Assembly: GCA_007693785.1 (NCBI GenBank)
Contig: RECY01000028.1
Coordinates: forward strand, 264,249-328,248
Direction of reading: 5' to 3'
Source: Phycisphaerales bacterium
GTDB taxonomy: Bacteria > Planctomycetota > Phycisphaerae > Phycisphaerales > UBA1924
Length of the DNA stretch: 64,000 nucleotides
The notes below the pieces were generated by a model. That model did no database searches. It saw only the letters and a list, made by a program, of their open reading frames with translations, and was not told the DNA's origin. Of this stretch, positions 8,608 through 17,229 are shown piece by piece. Position 1 is the stretch's first letter. Each line of letters opens with the position of its first letter. The position numbers and the translations under genes were made by a program.

Positions 8608-9666
8608 TTGCCCGCCTCGCCGGATCTGCTGCGTGTTGATGACCTGGGGCTTCGTTGCGAGCTCGGCAGTTTTCACGTTGACCCGTGGCGACCCGTTGAG
8701 CACGCCGTCATCACCCACGCCCACGCGGACCACGCCCGACCGGGGAGCGGTCGGTACTGGTGCGCGGAGGCGGGGCTGGGGCTGGCGCGCCGCCGGCTCG
8801 GGGCGAAAGCCGAGATCACGCCCATCCCCTACGGGCAACCGTTCGACCTCGGCTCGGTTCGGGTCAGCCTCCACCCCGCGGGGCACGTGCTCGGCTCGGC
8901 GCAGGTCCGGGTGGAGTCGCCCGCGGGCGAGGTCTGGGTTGCGGCGGGGGACTACAAGCGTGCGCACGATCCGACGTGCGCACCCTTTGAGCCTATCCCG
9001 TGCGACGCGTTCATCACCGAGGCCACATTCGCGCTGCCCGTCTACCGCTTCCCGGAGCCGGGGATCGTGATGGACGAGATCGTGCGATGGTGGCGGGAGA
9101 ACGCCGAACGCGGGCGCGTCTGCGTGCTGTTCTGCTACGCGCTCGGTAAGGCGCAGCGACTACTCGCCGAGCTCCACGCGCGGCGCGAGCAGCTCCCGCA
9201 GGCGTTCGCCTGGGTCCACGGCTCCACCAACCTGCTCAACCCCGCGTATGCCGAGGGCGGCATCGACCTGCTCCCGACGCGACGGGTCTCCGATCGCGAC
9301 GCGAACAACCCGAAAGACGCGCACGGCAAGCGCGACTACACCGGGCACCTGGTGCTCGCGCCACCGTCGGCCGCCGGGTCCACGTGGATGCGCCGTTTCG
9401 GCCCGGCGTCGCGCGTGGACACGGCGTTCGCCTCCGGCTGGATGCACATCCGCGGCGTCCGACGACGACGCGGGTACGACCGCGGGTTTGTCATCAGCGA
9501 CCACGCCGATTGGGCCGACCTTGTGCGCACGATCGAGGAGATCGGATGCCGACGCGTGCTCGCCACGCACGGCTCCAGCCGCACGCTCGCACGCTACCTC
9601 CGCGAGCAAGGTCTCGACGCATCGGAGCTGGAAACGCCCTACGAAACCGAAGGCGAGGACGGCTGA
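8608..9666 (+). CDS. ligase-associated DNA 3' exonuclease, metallo-beta-lactamase fold
   Basis: 352 residues. The metal-binding motif THAHADHARPG and later residues (HPAGHVLGSAQV, AAGDYKR, SDHADW) match the MBL/beta-CASP exonuclease of the bacterial four-gene repair cluster. I chose the TTG at 8608 because GGAG ends seven bases upstream and no ATG or GTG is placed sensibly before the conserved start LLRVDDLGL. It is followed by the ligase gene with a TGATG overlap, so it heads a translationally coupled quartet. The protein would resect or clean ends before ligation. Confidence 0.9.
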   Translation: MPASPDLLRVDDLGLRCELGSFHVDPWRPVEHAVITHAHADHARPGSGRYWCAEAGLGLARRRLGAKAEITPIPYGQPFDLGSVRVSLHPAGHVLGSAQVRVESPAGEVWVAAGDYKRAHDPTCAPFEPIPCDAFITEATFALPVYRFPEPGIVMDEIVRWWRENAERGRVCVLFCYALGKAQRLLAELHARREQLPQAFAWVHGSTNLLNPAYAEGGIDLLPTRRVSDRDANNPKDAHGKRDYTGHLVLAPPSAAGSTWMRRFGPASRVDTAFASGWMHIRGVRRRRGYDRGFVISDHADWADLVRTIEEIGCRRVLATHGSSRTLARYLREQGLDASELETPYETEGEDG

Positions 9667-11465
9667 TGCGCCGCTTTGCCGATCTTTTCGAGCGTCTGGA
9701 CCGGACGACGTCCACCAACGCGCGCCTCGACGCGATGGCGGCCTACTTTCGCGAGACACCGCCCGAAGACGCGGCGTGGGGTGTCTATTTCCTGATCGGT
9801 GAGAAGCTCAAGCGTCTCGTGAAGTCGGCCGACCTGCGCCGGTGGGCGATGCGCGAGGCGGGGATCGAGGAATGGCTGTTCCGCGAGTGCCGGGCCAGCG
9901 TGGGGGACATGGCCGAGACGATCGCGCTGCTGCTCCCGGAGCGGGCGCACGATCCGGAACCGTCGCCCGAGCCGGTGCTTCTGTTGGAAACGCTCGGGGA
10001 AGACGCGGATGCACCGAGCGAGCGAGACCTGTCGCTGTCGCGTTGGGTGGAGCGGCTGTCGGTCTTGCGCCACTTGGAACCAAGGGAGCAGGAGCGTCGC
10101 GTGGTGTCGTGGTGGCGCGAGCTGAGCGCACGCGAGGTGTTCATCCTGAACAAGCTGATGACCGGGGCGCTGCGCGTGGGGGTGAGCCGAACGCTGGTGG
10201 TGCGTGCGCTCGCCCGGGCGTTCAACATCGAGAAAGAGCGGGTCGCGCACCGCCTGATGGGCGGGTTCGAGCCGACGCCCGATGCGTTTTGCCGCCTGAT
10301 CGCGCCCGAAGGAAGCGCAGAGGATCGGAACGTCTCCCGCCCGTACCCGTTTTTTCTCGCGAGCCCGATTGCCGCGACGAGCGATCAGGAGGCGGACGTC
10401 GAGTCGCTCGGCGATGCTCGAGAGTATCTCGCCGAGTGGAAATGGGACGGCATCCGCGCTCAGCTCATCAAGCGGGCGGGCGAGGCGGGCGGCTCGCTCA
10501 CGCTCTGGTCACGCGGTGACGAGGACCTGACGCTGCGGTTCCCGGAAGTAACGGCCGCGGCTGCGCGCACGCCGGGGGCGTTCGTGCTCGACGGCGAGCT
10601 CGTCGCCTATGACCACGACGCGCAACGCCCGCACCCGTTCGGCGTGCTCCAGACACGGATCGGGCGCACAAACGTGCACGAGCGTGCGTTGCGAGAGGCG
10701 CCGGGTGTGTTCATCGCGTACGACGTCTTGGAGTTGGACGCGGCGGACCTGCGCAGCCGTGCCTTGGTCGAGCGTCGCCGGTTGCTCGAAGACCTGCTCC
10801 ATGCGCACGCGGGCGACAGACGCGCGATCACGGTTTCGGAATGCGTCGTGGCGACTTCGTGGGAAGCGTTGCGCGAGCGTCGGGCGAGCAGCCGATCGCG
10901 CGGCGTGGAAGGTTTGATGCTGAAACGCCTGGATTCGCCGTACCGCGTGGGGCGTGTCCGAGGGGACTGGTGGAAGTGGAAAGTCGAGCCGCTGACGATC
11001 GACGCCGTGCTGACCTATGCCCAGCCCGGGAGCGGGCGGCGTGCGAACCTGCTCACCGACTACACGTTCAGCGTCTGGCGCAACGAGCCCGGCGGGGAGC
11101 TGGTGACGATCACCAAAGCCTATTCCGGATTGAACGCGAAGGAGATCGAGACGCTCGACAAGTGGATCCGTCAGCACACGCTCGAACGCTTCGGGCCGGT
11201 CCGACGCGTGGAGCCGACGCATGTGTTCGAGATCGGCTTCGAGGCGATCGGCGTGAGCGATCGGCACAAGGCCGGGCTCGCGCTGCGGTTCCCGCGGATG
11301 CTCCGGTGGCGGACCGACAAGAACCCGCACGACGCGGATACGCTTGCAAGCGTCCTTGAGCTCCTGCCGAGCCGCGGGGCGGATGCTCCACCAGCGCAAA
11401 CGGTCCAAGAGGCGGACGCCCTGCACCCGTTGCCTGAAAAGACCGAGGATTCCAGGACTTTATGA
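9666..11465 (+). CDS. ATP-dependent DNA ligase (repair-cluster type)
   Basis: About 599 residues. An N-terminal DNA-binding domain is followed by the nucleotidyltransferase motif I EWKWDGIRAQ (adenylated Lys near residue 259) and downstream motifs FVLDGELVAYD, GVFIAYDVLE, VEGLMLKR and WWKWK. It then carries an OB-fold domain. Its layout matches the ATP-dependent ligases paired with the MBL exonuclease, Lhr helicase and PdeM, distinct from the replicative NAD ligase. The ATG shares bases with the exonuclease stop; its own stop overlaps the helicase start. Likely job: sealing breaks in a repair pathway separate from replication. Confidence 0.95.
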   Translation: MRRFADLFERLDRTTSTNARLDAMAAYFRETPPEDAAWGVYFLIGEKLKRLVKSADLRRWAMREAGIEEWLFRECRASVGDMAETIALLLPERAHDPEPSPEPVLLLETLGEDADAPSERDLSLSRWVERLSVLRHLEPREQERRVVSWWRELSAREVFILNKLMTGALRVGVSRTLVVRALARAFNIEKERVAHRLMGGFEPTPDAFCRLIAPEGSAEDRNVSRPYPFFLASPIAATSDQEADVESLGDAREYLAEWKWDGIRAQLIKRAGEAGGSLTLWSRGDEDLTLRFPEVTAAAARTPGAFVLDGELVAYDHDAQRPHPFGVLQTRIGRTNVHERALREAPGVFIAYDVLELDAADLRSRALVERRRLLEDLLHAHAGDRRAITVSECVVATSWEALRERRASSRSRGVEGLMLKRLDSPYRVGRVRGDWWKWKVEPLTIDAVLTYAQPGSGRRANLLTDYTFSVWRNEPGGELVTITKAYSGLNAKEIETLDKWIRQHTLERFGPVRRVEPTHVFEIGFEAIGVSDRHKAGLALRFPRMLRWRTDKNPHDADTLASVLELLPSRGADAPPAQTVQEADALHPLPEKTEDSRTL

Positions 11466-14002
11466 GCCCAAGGACACGCGCAACGCTGAAGCCTGATCTG
11501 CCGGAAGCGCCGCATCCGGCGCTTGCGCACGATAACGGTCTCGGCGTGGTCCGCGCGTGGTTCGCGTCGCGTGGCTGGACGCCGTGGGCGTTTCAGGAGG
11601 ACGCGTGGCGTGCGCACACGGAGGGACGATCGGGGTTGATCCACGTTCCGACGGGCGCGGGCAAAACGTACGCCGCGTTCGGCGGCCCGCTGGCGGCGCT
11701 GATCGACGAGTCGCGCACAGCGGGCGACGCTTGGACCGGTCGCGGCGTGCGCGTGCTGTACATCACGCCGCTGCGGGCGGTGAGCCGAGATATCGACAAG
11801 GCGTTGCGGCTGCCTATCGAGGACATGGGGCTTGGGATCTCGGTTGAAAGCCGGACGGGTGATACCACCAGCAGCGTGCGTGCCCGCCAGCGTTCGAGCC
11901 TGCCGAACGTGCTGGTGACGACGCCGGAGAGTCTGAGTCTTCTGCTCAGCAAGCCCGAGTGTCGGCAGCTTTTTCGCACGCTGCGCACGGTGCTGATCGA
12001 CGAGTGGCACGAGCTGCTCTCGACCAAGCGTGGCACGCAGACGGAGCTCACGCTCGCCCGTCTCCGGCGCTTCGCGAGCGGCGTGCGCACATGGGCGATG
12101 ACCGCGACGATCAGCAACGTGGGAGCCGCGGCTCGTGCTGCGGCTGGGACGACGTCTCCCGAAGAGCCCGTGCTCGTGCGAGCCGATATGCACCGACCGG
12201 TGCACGTGGATACCGTCATCCCGAAACGAGCCGACGCGTTTCCGTGGGCCGGGCATATGGGGCTGAGCCTGCTCCCGGAGGTGCTGGAGCGCCTGGATCC
12301 GGCGCACTCAACGCTGATTTTCATGAACACGCGGAACCAGGCGGAGCGGTGGTTCAGCGCGATCTCGGCCGCGAGACCCGGGTGGGCGTCCGTGCTCGCG
12401 CTGCATCACGGCTCCATCGATCGCGACGAGCGTGAGCGTGTCGAGGCGGGGTTGAAGGACGGCTCGATCCGCATGGTGGTCGCGACGAGCAGCCTGGATC
12501 TGGGTGTGGATTTCTCGCCGGTGGAGCGTGTGTTTCAGATCGGCTCGCCGAAGGGGATCGCACGGCTCATCCAGCGGGCCGGGCGGAGTGCGCACCGTCC
12601 CGGTGAGGCGTGCGGGATCACGTGCGTGCCGACGCACGGGATGGAGCTGATCGAGGTGGCGGCTGTGCGTCGCAGTCTGGATTCGGGCGTGCTTGAGCCG
12701 CGGGGTGCGCTGGATCAACCGCTGGACGTGCTCGCGCAGCACATGGTGACGTGTGCGCTCGGCGGCGGGTTCGAACCCGGGGATTTGCACGACGAGGTGC
12801 GTGCGACCGTGGCGTACGCGGGTCTTTCTCGCGAGGCGTTCGACTGGACGCTGAAGCTCGTTGAAGAGGGCGGCGGGACGCTGCGGGCATATCCCGCGTT
12901 CTGCAAGATCGTGCGCGGCGAGGGCGGGCGGTACACGATGCCGAGTCGTCGGCTCGCGCAGCTGCACCGTCTGAATGTCGGCACGATCACCGGCGACAGC
13001 ACGGTTGCGATCCGGTATCAGAGCGGGCGGTCGCTGGGATCGATCGAGGAAGCGTTCGTGCAGCGCCTCCGGGTGGGGCAGAAGTTCGTGTTTGCGGGCA
13101 AGCTGCTGGCGTTTGTGCGCATGCACGAGCTGACGGCGTATGTCCGCCCGGCGACCGGGAGGACGACGTACACGCCGCACTGGGGAGGGACGCGTCTGCC
13201 CATTTCGGAGTCGATGTCTGAGAGCGTGCGCACGACGCTGGAAGAAGCCGGTCGGGGTGATCGCTCGCTGCCGGAGCTTGAGGCCGCGGGGCCGATTGTC
13301 GAGGCGCAGTCTCGCTTGAGCCGTGTGCCTGGGGCCGACGAGTTGCTCGCGGAGACTTGTACGACGCGCGAGGGGCGGCACCTGTTTTTGTACCCCTTTG
13401 AGGGGCGGCTGGTTCATGGGGGACTGGCCGCGTTGCTGGCGTTGCGGATCGCGCGCATCAGGTCGGCCACTTTCACGATATCGTTCAACGACTACGGGCT
13501 GGAGTTGTTGACGCCCGACGAGGCGTTCGACTTTGAACCGATGCTGACGCCGGCGCTGTTTTCGCGGGAGCGGCTTCTCGAAGACACGATCGAGAGCGTG
13601 AACCTCGGCGAGCTGGCGAAGGGGCAGTTCCGCGAGGTGGCGCGGGTCTCGGGGCTGGTGTTCCAGTCGTTTCCGGGCGGTTATAAGTCCGGGCGGCAGC
13701 TGCACGCGTCGAGCGGGTTGATTTATGACGTGCTGCGGGACTTTGATCCGGGGCATTTACTTCTGAAGCAGGCCGAGCGCGAGGTGATGGAGCGGCAGTT
13801 TGAGCAGAAGCGTCTGTCGCGCACGCTTGCTCGTCTGGAGAAGGCGACGCTTGTGCGCACGGAGCCGAAACGTCCGACGCCGCTCGGGTTCCCGCTGGTG
13901 ATCGAACGGATCGGTGGCCAGCTCTCGACCGAGTCGCTGCTGGAGCGTGTGGAGCGGATGAAGAAGCAGTGGGCGGGTGACATGAAGGTGAAGCGGCGAT
14001 GA
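11462..14002 (+). CDS. ligase-associated DEXH-box helicase (Lhr-Core type)
   Basis: 846 residues. Superfamily 2 helicase motifs appear in order: Walker A HVPTGAGKTYAAF, motif Ia LYITPLRAVSRDID, Ib TTPESLSLLLS, motif II DEWHELL, motif III MTATIS, IV LIFMNTRNQAE and VI QRAGRSAHRPG. A winged-helix and C-terminal region follow, as in Lhr-Core proteins. The DEWH rather than DEAH/DEVH form is usual in this subfamily. It is a 3'-5' translocase expected to unwind DNA or RNA:DNA hybrids for the neighbouring nuclease and ligase. Its ATG overlaps the ligase stop by four bases and its stop overlaps pdeM. Confidence 0.95.
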   Translation: MSPRTRATLKPDLPEAPHPALAHDNGLGVVRAWFASRGWTPWAFQEDAWRAHTEGRSGLIHVPTGAGKTYAAFGGPLAALIDESRTAGDAWTGRGVRVLYITPLRAVSRDIDKALRLPIEDMGLGISVESRTGDTTSSVRARQRSSLPNVLVTTPESLSLLLSKPECRQLFRTLRTVLIDEWHELLSTKRGTQTELTLARLRRFASGVRTWAMTATISNVGAAARAAAGTTSPEEPVLVRADMHRPVHVDTVIPKRADAFPWAGHMGLSLLPEVLERLDPAHSTLIFMNTRNQAERWFSAISAARPGWASVLALHHGSIDRDERERVEAGLKDGSIRMVVATSSLDLGVDFSPVERVFQIGSPKGIARLIQRAGRSAHRPGEACGITCVPTHGMELIEVAAVRRSLDSGVLEPRGALDQPLDVLAQHMVTCALGGGFEPGDLHDEVRATVAYAGLSREAFDWTLKLVEEGGGTLRAYPAFCKIVRGEGGRYTMPSRRLAQLHRLNVGTITGDSTVAIRYQSGRSLGSIEEAFVQRLRVGQKFVFAGKLLAFVRMHELTAYVRPATGRTTYTPHWGGTRLPISESMSESVRTTLEEAGRGDRSLPELEAAGPIVEAQSRLSRVPGADELLAETCTTREGRHLFLYPFEGRLVHGGLAALLALRIARIRSATFTISFNDYGLELLTPDEAFDFEPMLTPALFSRERLLEDTIESVNLGELAKGQFREVARVSGLVFQSFPGGYKSGRQLHASSGLIYDVLRDFDPGHLLLKQAEREVMERQFEQKRLSRTLARLEKATLVRTEPKRPTPLGFPLVIERIGGQLSTESLLERVERMKKQWAGDMKVKRR

Positions 14003-14703
14003 GCGGTGCGGAGTCTGAACTTGTGAGCGGGGCGTGCGCGATCGATGCGTGCGGCGAGCGGGTGGAGCTGCTCCCGGAGCGTGCGGCGTGGGTGCCGGGG
14101 TTGCGGACGCTGCTGGTGAGCGATCTGCACCTTGGCAAGGCCGCGTACATGCGCGCGCAGGGGGCCGGGCTTCCGGACATGGACGTGATCGAGCAGCTCG
14201 ATCGGCTGGGCGCGTTGATTGCGCGGGTGGGGGCCGATCGCACGATTGTGGTCGGGGATCTCGTGCATCACCGCGTGGGGCTGCGCGGCGAGGTTGTCGA
14301 ACGTGTTGCCGCGTGGCGAGGCGGGATCGGATCCACACTGGAACTGGTGGATGGGAACCACGACCGCGCGTTCGATCGGCTCGCGGCGACTTGGGGTGTC
14401 GAGCGGCTCGGCGAGACGCACACGCTCGGGCCGATCACGCTGCGCCATGAGCCCGCGGGGGAGGCGGAGCCGGGCGACGCGTCGGAGGGTCCGCTGACAG
14501 TCTGCGGGCATTTGCACCCCGTGGTACGTTTTCGCGAAGGGGGCGGGACGTTGAAGCTGTCTTGTTTTTGGGTCGCGCGGTTCGCGGGTGTGCGCACGCT
14601 GGTGCTGCCGGCGTGCAGCGCGTTTACGGGCGGGTGGGGTGTGCAGCGTGTCGCGGGGGACTTGGTGTTCGCGGTGGTTCAGGATCGGCTGATGGAGCTT
14701 TAA
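13999..14703 (+). CDS. pdeM: ligase-associated DNA damage response endonuclease PdeM (metallophosphoesterase)
   Basis: 234 residues of the binuclear metallophosphoesterase fold. Metal-ligand motifs are visible in order: VSDLHLGK, GDLVHHR, DGNHDR, and CGHLHPV. PdeM-type proteins are manganese-dependent nucleases encoded with Lhr-Core, MBL exonuclease and ligase, exactly as here. It is the last gene of the quartet, starting with an ATGA overlap with the helicase. The length is normal for the family. Confidence 0.93.
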   Translation: MSGAESELVSGACAIDACGERVELLPERAAWVPGLRTLLVSDLHLGKAAYMRAQGAGLPDMDVIEQLDRLGALIARVGADRTIVVGDLVHHRVGLRGEVVERVAAWRGGIGSTLELVDGNHDRAFDRLAATWGVERLGETHTLGPITLRHEPAGEAEPGDASEGPLTVCGHLHPVVRFREGGGTLKLSCFWVARFAGVRTLVLPACSAFTGGWGVQRVAGDLVFAVVQDRLMEL

Positions 14704-14761
14704 CTGTAGCCCTTTGAGAGCCGGGCGTTTCCCGCGGGCACCGGCGTTTGGAGCTTGTATG

Positions 14762-14790
14762 CGCACGGGCGGGACGCTCGTGCCACCGGG
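14762..14790. repeat. REP-like palindrome, copy 2 (inverted)
   Basis: Minus-strand GGTGGCACGAGCGTCCCGCC followed by CGTG differs at about one position from copy 1. It sits in the 93-base spacer between the convergent pdeM and methyltransferase genes, close to the stop of the latter. It might act as a bidirectional transcription stop or mRNA stabiliser, but there is no T-run. Confidence 0.7.
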
Positions 14791-14796
14791 AGACTT

Positions 14797-15396
14797 TTAC
14801 TTCACGCAGCGGTAGACGAATGCCGGCGGGAGGTTGCGCCAGGTCACGGGGCTGATCTCGAAGATGCTGAACAGCTCGCGGCATTTCGCTCGGAACTTCC
14901 ACGCGCCGGGGAAGAGCAGACCGACGTGGTAGCCGAAGGTGCGGAACTCGGCGCCGGGGCGCAGAACGCGTGCGGTCTGTTCGAGGATGCCGTCGCGGAC
15001 GTGCCCTGGCAGGCTCGGCCAGCCGAGGCCGGAGACGACCAGGTCGACCGGGGGGAGCTGCTCGCGGGTGCAGATCGATTCGATGTCGAGCGCGTTGGCG
15101 TGGCGGACGTCGGCGCGGGGGGTCTTCTCTCGCAGCTCGGCGGCCATGCGTTCGTTCAGCTCGAGCGCGGTGTAGCGGAACTCTGTGGTGCCGGCGGCTT
15201 TGAGTCGTTCGAGCACGGCATGGGTGAAGACGCCCGTGCCGGGACCGAACTCGAAGATGGTGCGCACCGCGGTGAAGTCGATCCCCTCGCACATCGCGCT
15301 CGCGAGGTGTCGCGAGGAGGGCGCGATCGCGGCTGTCGCGACGGGGTGGCGCACAAACTCGGAGATGAATCGGAGCGGCTTGTTCGCGGTGCTCAC
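14797..15396 (-). CDS. class I SAM-dependent methyltransferase (phospholipid N-methyltransferase/rRNA-adenine type)
   Basis: 199 residues. Motif I is IFEFGPGTGVFTHAVL; a downstream acidic residue sits in YTALELNE, and VDLVVSGLGWPSLP occupies the motif IV position. The N-terminus (LRFISEFVRHPVATAAIAPSSRHLA) resembles PmtA-type phosphatidylethanolamine N-methyltransferases, which is my best guess; KsgA-like enzymes are related. The GTG at 15396 overlaps the peroxiredoxin stop in a GTGA arrangement, which fixes the start. Substrate uncertain. Confidence 0.85.
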   Translation of the reverse strand: MSTANKPLRFISEFVRHPVATAAIAPSSRHLASAMCEGIDFTAVRTIFEFGPGTGVFTHAVLERLKAAGTTEFRYTALELNERMAAELREKTPRADVRHANALDIESICTREQLPPVDLVVSGLGWPSLPGHVRDGILEQTARVLRPGAEFRTFGYHVGLLFPGAWKFRAKCRELFSIFEISPVTWRNLPPAFVYRCVK

Positions 15397-15881
15397 GCGT
15401 CGGCTCCGTCGTTCGTCTGCCGGGCGAAGCGTTCGCGGATGTTCTGGATGAAGGCTTTGTGCTTGGCGAGAGAGAGGTCGCCGACGGTGCGGTCTTCGAT
15501 GGTGGCGTCGGGGTTGATGAGGAAGGTGGCGCGTCGCGTGCCGAGGCCGAGCGGACCGGTGACCCCCCAAGCTTTGACGATCGCTTTGTCGGTGTCTGCG
15601 ATGAGCGTGAACGGGAGCGTGTGCTTGTCGCGGAATTTGTCGTGAGACTGTTCGTTCTGGGTGCTGATGCCGACGGTGCGGAGGCCGAGCTCGGCGAGTT
15701 CGTGATGGACGTCGCGGAACATGCAGGCCTGGGCGGTGCAGAGGGGCGTGAAGTCGGCGGGGTAGAAGTAGACGATCGCCGGGCCTTGCTGGAGCAGGGC
15801 GTGCAGGGTGGCGGGCGCGTCGGGGTTCGACGGGTCGGCGGGGAGGGGAAAGTTCGGGGCGGCGTCGCCGGGCTTGAGCAT
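15393..15881 (-). CDS. bcp: peroxiredoxin, BCP/PrxQ type
   Basis: About 162 residues of thioredoxin fold. The peroxidatic Cys stands in FYPADFTPLCTAQACMFRD. A second Cys five residues later (x4 spacing) is the usual resolving Cys of PrxQ/BCP proteins. It reduces hydroperoxides at the expense of thioredoxin-like donors. Start: the ATG at 15881 gives the usual MLKPGDAAPNFPLP opening; an in-frame TTG lies two codons upstream. It is co-transcribed with the methyltransferase through a four-base overlap. Confidence 0.93.
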   Translation of the reverse strand: MLKPGDAAPNFPLPADPSNPDAPATLHALLQQGPAIVYFYPADFTPLCTAQACMFRDVHHELAELGLRTVGISTQNEQSHDKFRDKHTLPFTLIADTDKAIVKAWGVTGPLGLGTRRATFLINPDATIEDRTVGDLSLAKHKAFIQNIRERFARQTNDGADA

Positions 15882-15949
15882 GGGCAAGTGTTGGCGGGTG
15901 AGGGGGCGGGTGCCAGTGGGGGGTGGGTATGAAGGGGAAGGGGTGGGAG

Positions 15950-15975
15950 TCCCGAGCGGGACGCCCGTGCCACGA
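15950..15975. repeat. REP-like palindrome, copy 3 (inverted)
   Basis: Minus-strand GTGGCACGGGCGTCCCGCTC repeats the core of copy 1, with the right arm diverged. It sits between the divergent peroxiredoxin and aminotransferase genes, a place where no terminator is needed. Confidence 0.65.
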
Positions 15976-16020
15976 GCTTTGGGAGATGAAGAACTTCAAG
16001 CGGTCGGATAGCCTGTCGGC

Positions 16021-17229
16021 ATGCACACGACCGGTTCGCCCACGATGGTCTCGGCCCGCCTCCGCCCGTTCGGCACGACGATCTTTGCCGAGATGACGCG
16101 CCTCGCGATTGAGCATAAGGCCGTGAATCTTTCGCAGGGGTTCCCGGATTTCGACGGGCCGGCATTTGTTCGCGACGCGGCGGGTGCGGCGATCGCGAGC
16201 GGGAAGAACCAGTACGCCCGCCCCTACGGCGAGGTCCCGCTCGTGGAGGCGATCGCGGATTGGCACGAGCGCGGGACCGGGCTGCGGGTCGATCCGCTCG
16301 CGGAAGTCACGGTCACGAGCGGGTGCACGGAGGCGATCGCGGCGTGCATGCTGGGGCTGATCGATCCCGGCGACGAGGTCGTGCTGCTGGAGCCGTACTA
16401 CGACTGCTACCGCGCGTGCGTCGCGATGGCGGGGGGTGTGGCGAAGTTCGTTCCCCTGCGTACGCCGACGGAGGCGGGCGGCGTGTTCACGCTGGACCGC
16501 GCTGAATTGCGTGCGTCGTTCGGCCCGCGCACGAAGGCGGTGCTGCTGAATACGCCGCACAATCCGACGGGGAAGGTGCTGACACGGGAGGAGCTTGGGT
16601 GGATCGGCGAGTGCGCGATCGAGCACGACGCGATCGTGATCAGCGATGAGGTGTACGAGAAGCTGGTCTTCGAGGCCGATCACCCGCATGTGTCGATCGC
16701 GACGCTCCCCGGCATGCGCGAGCGGACGATCGTGTGCAGCAGCATCGGGAAGACGTTCAGCCTGACGGGGTGGAAAGTCGGGTGGGCGATCGCCCCGGAG
16801 CGCCTGACGGCGGGCGTGCGGGCGGCTCACCAGTTTCTGACGTTCGCGACGGCGACGCCGCTGCAGCACGGGGCGGCCGAGGCGTTGCGCCGGGCGGATG
16901 AGTACGTGCCCGGGCTGGTTGCGGAACTGCGGGAGTCGCGCGACATGCTTGCGGAGGCGTTGGCCTCGCTGGGCTTCGGCGTGACACGTCCGGAGGGGGC
17001 ATATTTCATTATGGTCGACCACTCGGCGTTCGGGGATGGCGACGATGTCGCGTTCTGCAAGCGTTTGATCGAGCGGGCCGGCGTCGCGGCGATCCCGCCG
17101 AGCGCGTTCTACAACGAAAAGTCGCTCGGGCGATCGCTGGTGCGCTTCGCATTCTGCAAAAAGCGTGCGACGCTGGAAGAGGCCGTGCGGCGGCTGCGGG
17201 CGGGGTTGAACGGGAGCGCGGTGCGATGA
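16021..17229 (+). CDS. PLP-dependent class I aminotransferase (kynurenine/methionine aminotransferase-like)
   Basis: About 402 residues, or 394 if the ATG at 16045 is used. Hallmarks are VNLSQGFPDFDGP near the N-terminus, NTPHNPTGKVLT, ISDEVYEKLVF with the PLP-contacting Asp and Tyr, and SSIGKTFSLTGWKVGW with the Schiff-base Lys. These place it with the YbdL/kynurenine aminotransferase II group, which prefers glutamine, methionine or aromatic amino acids and various oxo acids. It is the first gene of a four-gene overlapping operon with AtoE, glycerate kinase and an amine oxidase. Its physiological substrate is not evident. Confidence 0.9.
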   Translation: MHTTGSPTMVSARLRPFGTTIFAEMTRLAIEHKAVNLSQGFPDFDGPAFVRDAAGAAIASGKNQYARPYGEVPLVEAIADWHERGTGLRVDPLAEVTVTSGCTEAIAACMLGLIDPGDEVVLLEPYYDCYRACVAMAGGVAKFVPLRTPTEAGGVFTLDRAELRASFGPRTKAVLLNTPHNPTGKVLTREELGWIGECAIEHDAIVISDEVYEKLVFEADHPHVSIATLPGMRERTIVCSSIGKTFSLTGWKVGWAIAPERLTAGVRAAHQFLTFATATPLQHGAAEALRRADEYVPGLVAELRESRDMLAEALASLGFGVTRPEGAYFIMVDHSAFGDGDDVAFCKRLIERAGVAAIPPSAFYNEKSLGRSLVRFAFCKKRATLEEAVRRLRAGLNGSAVR

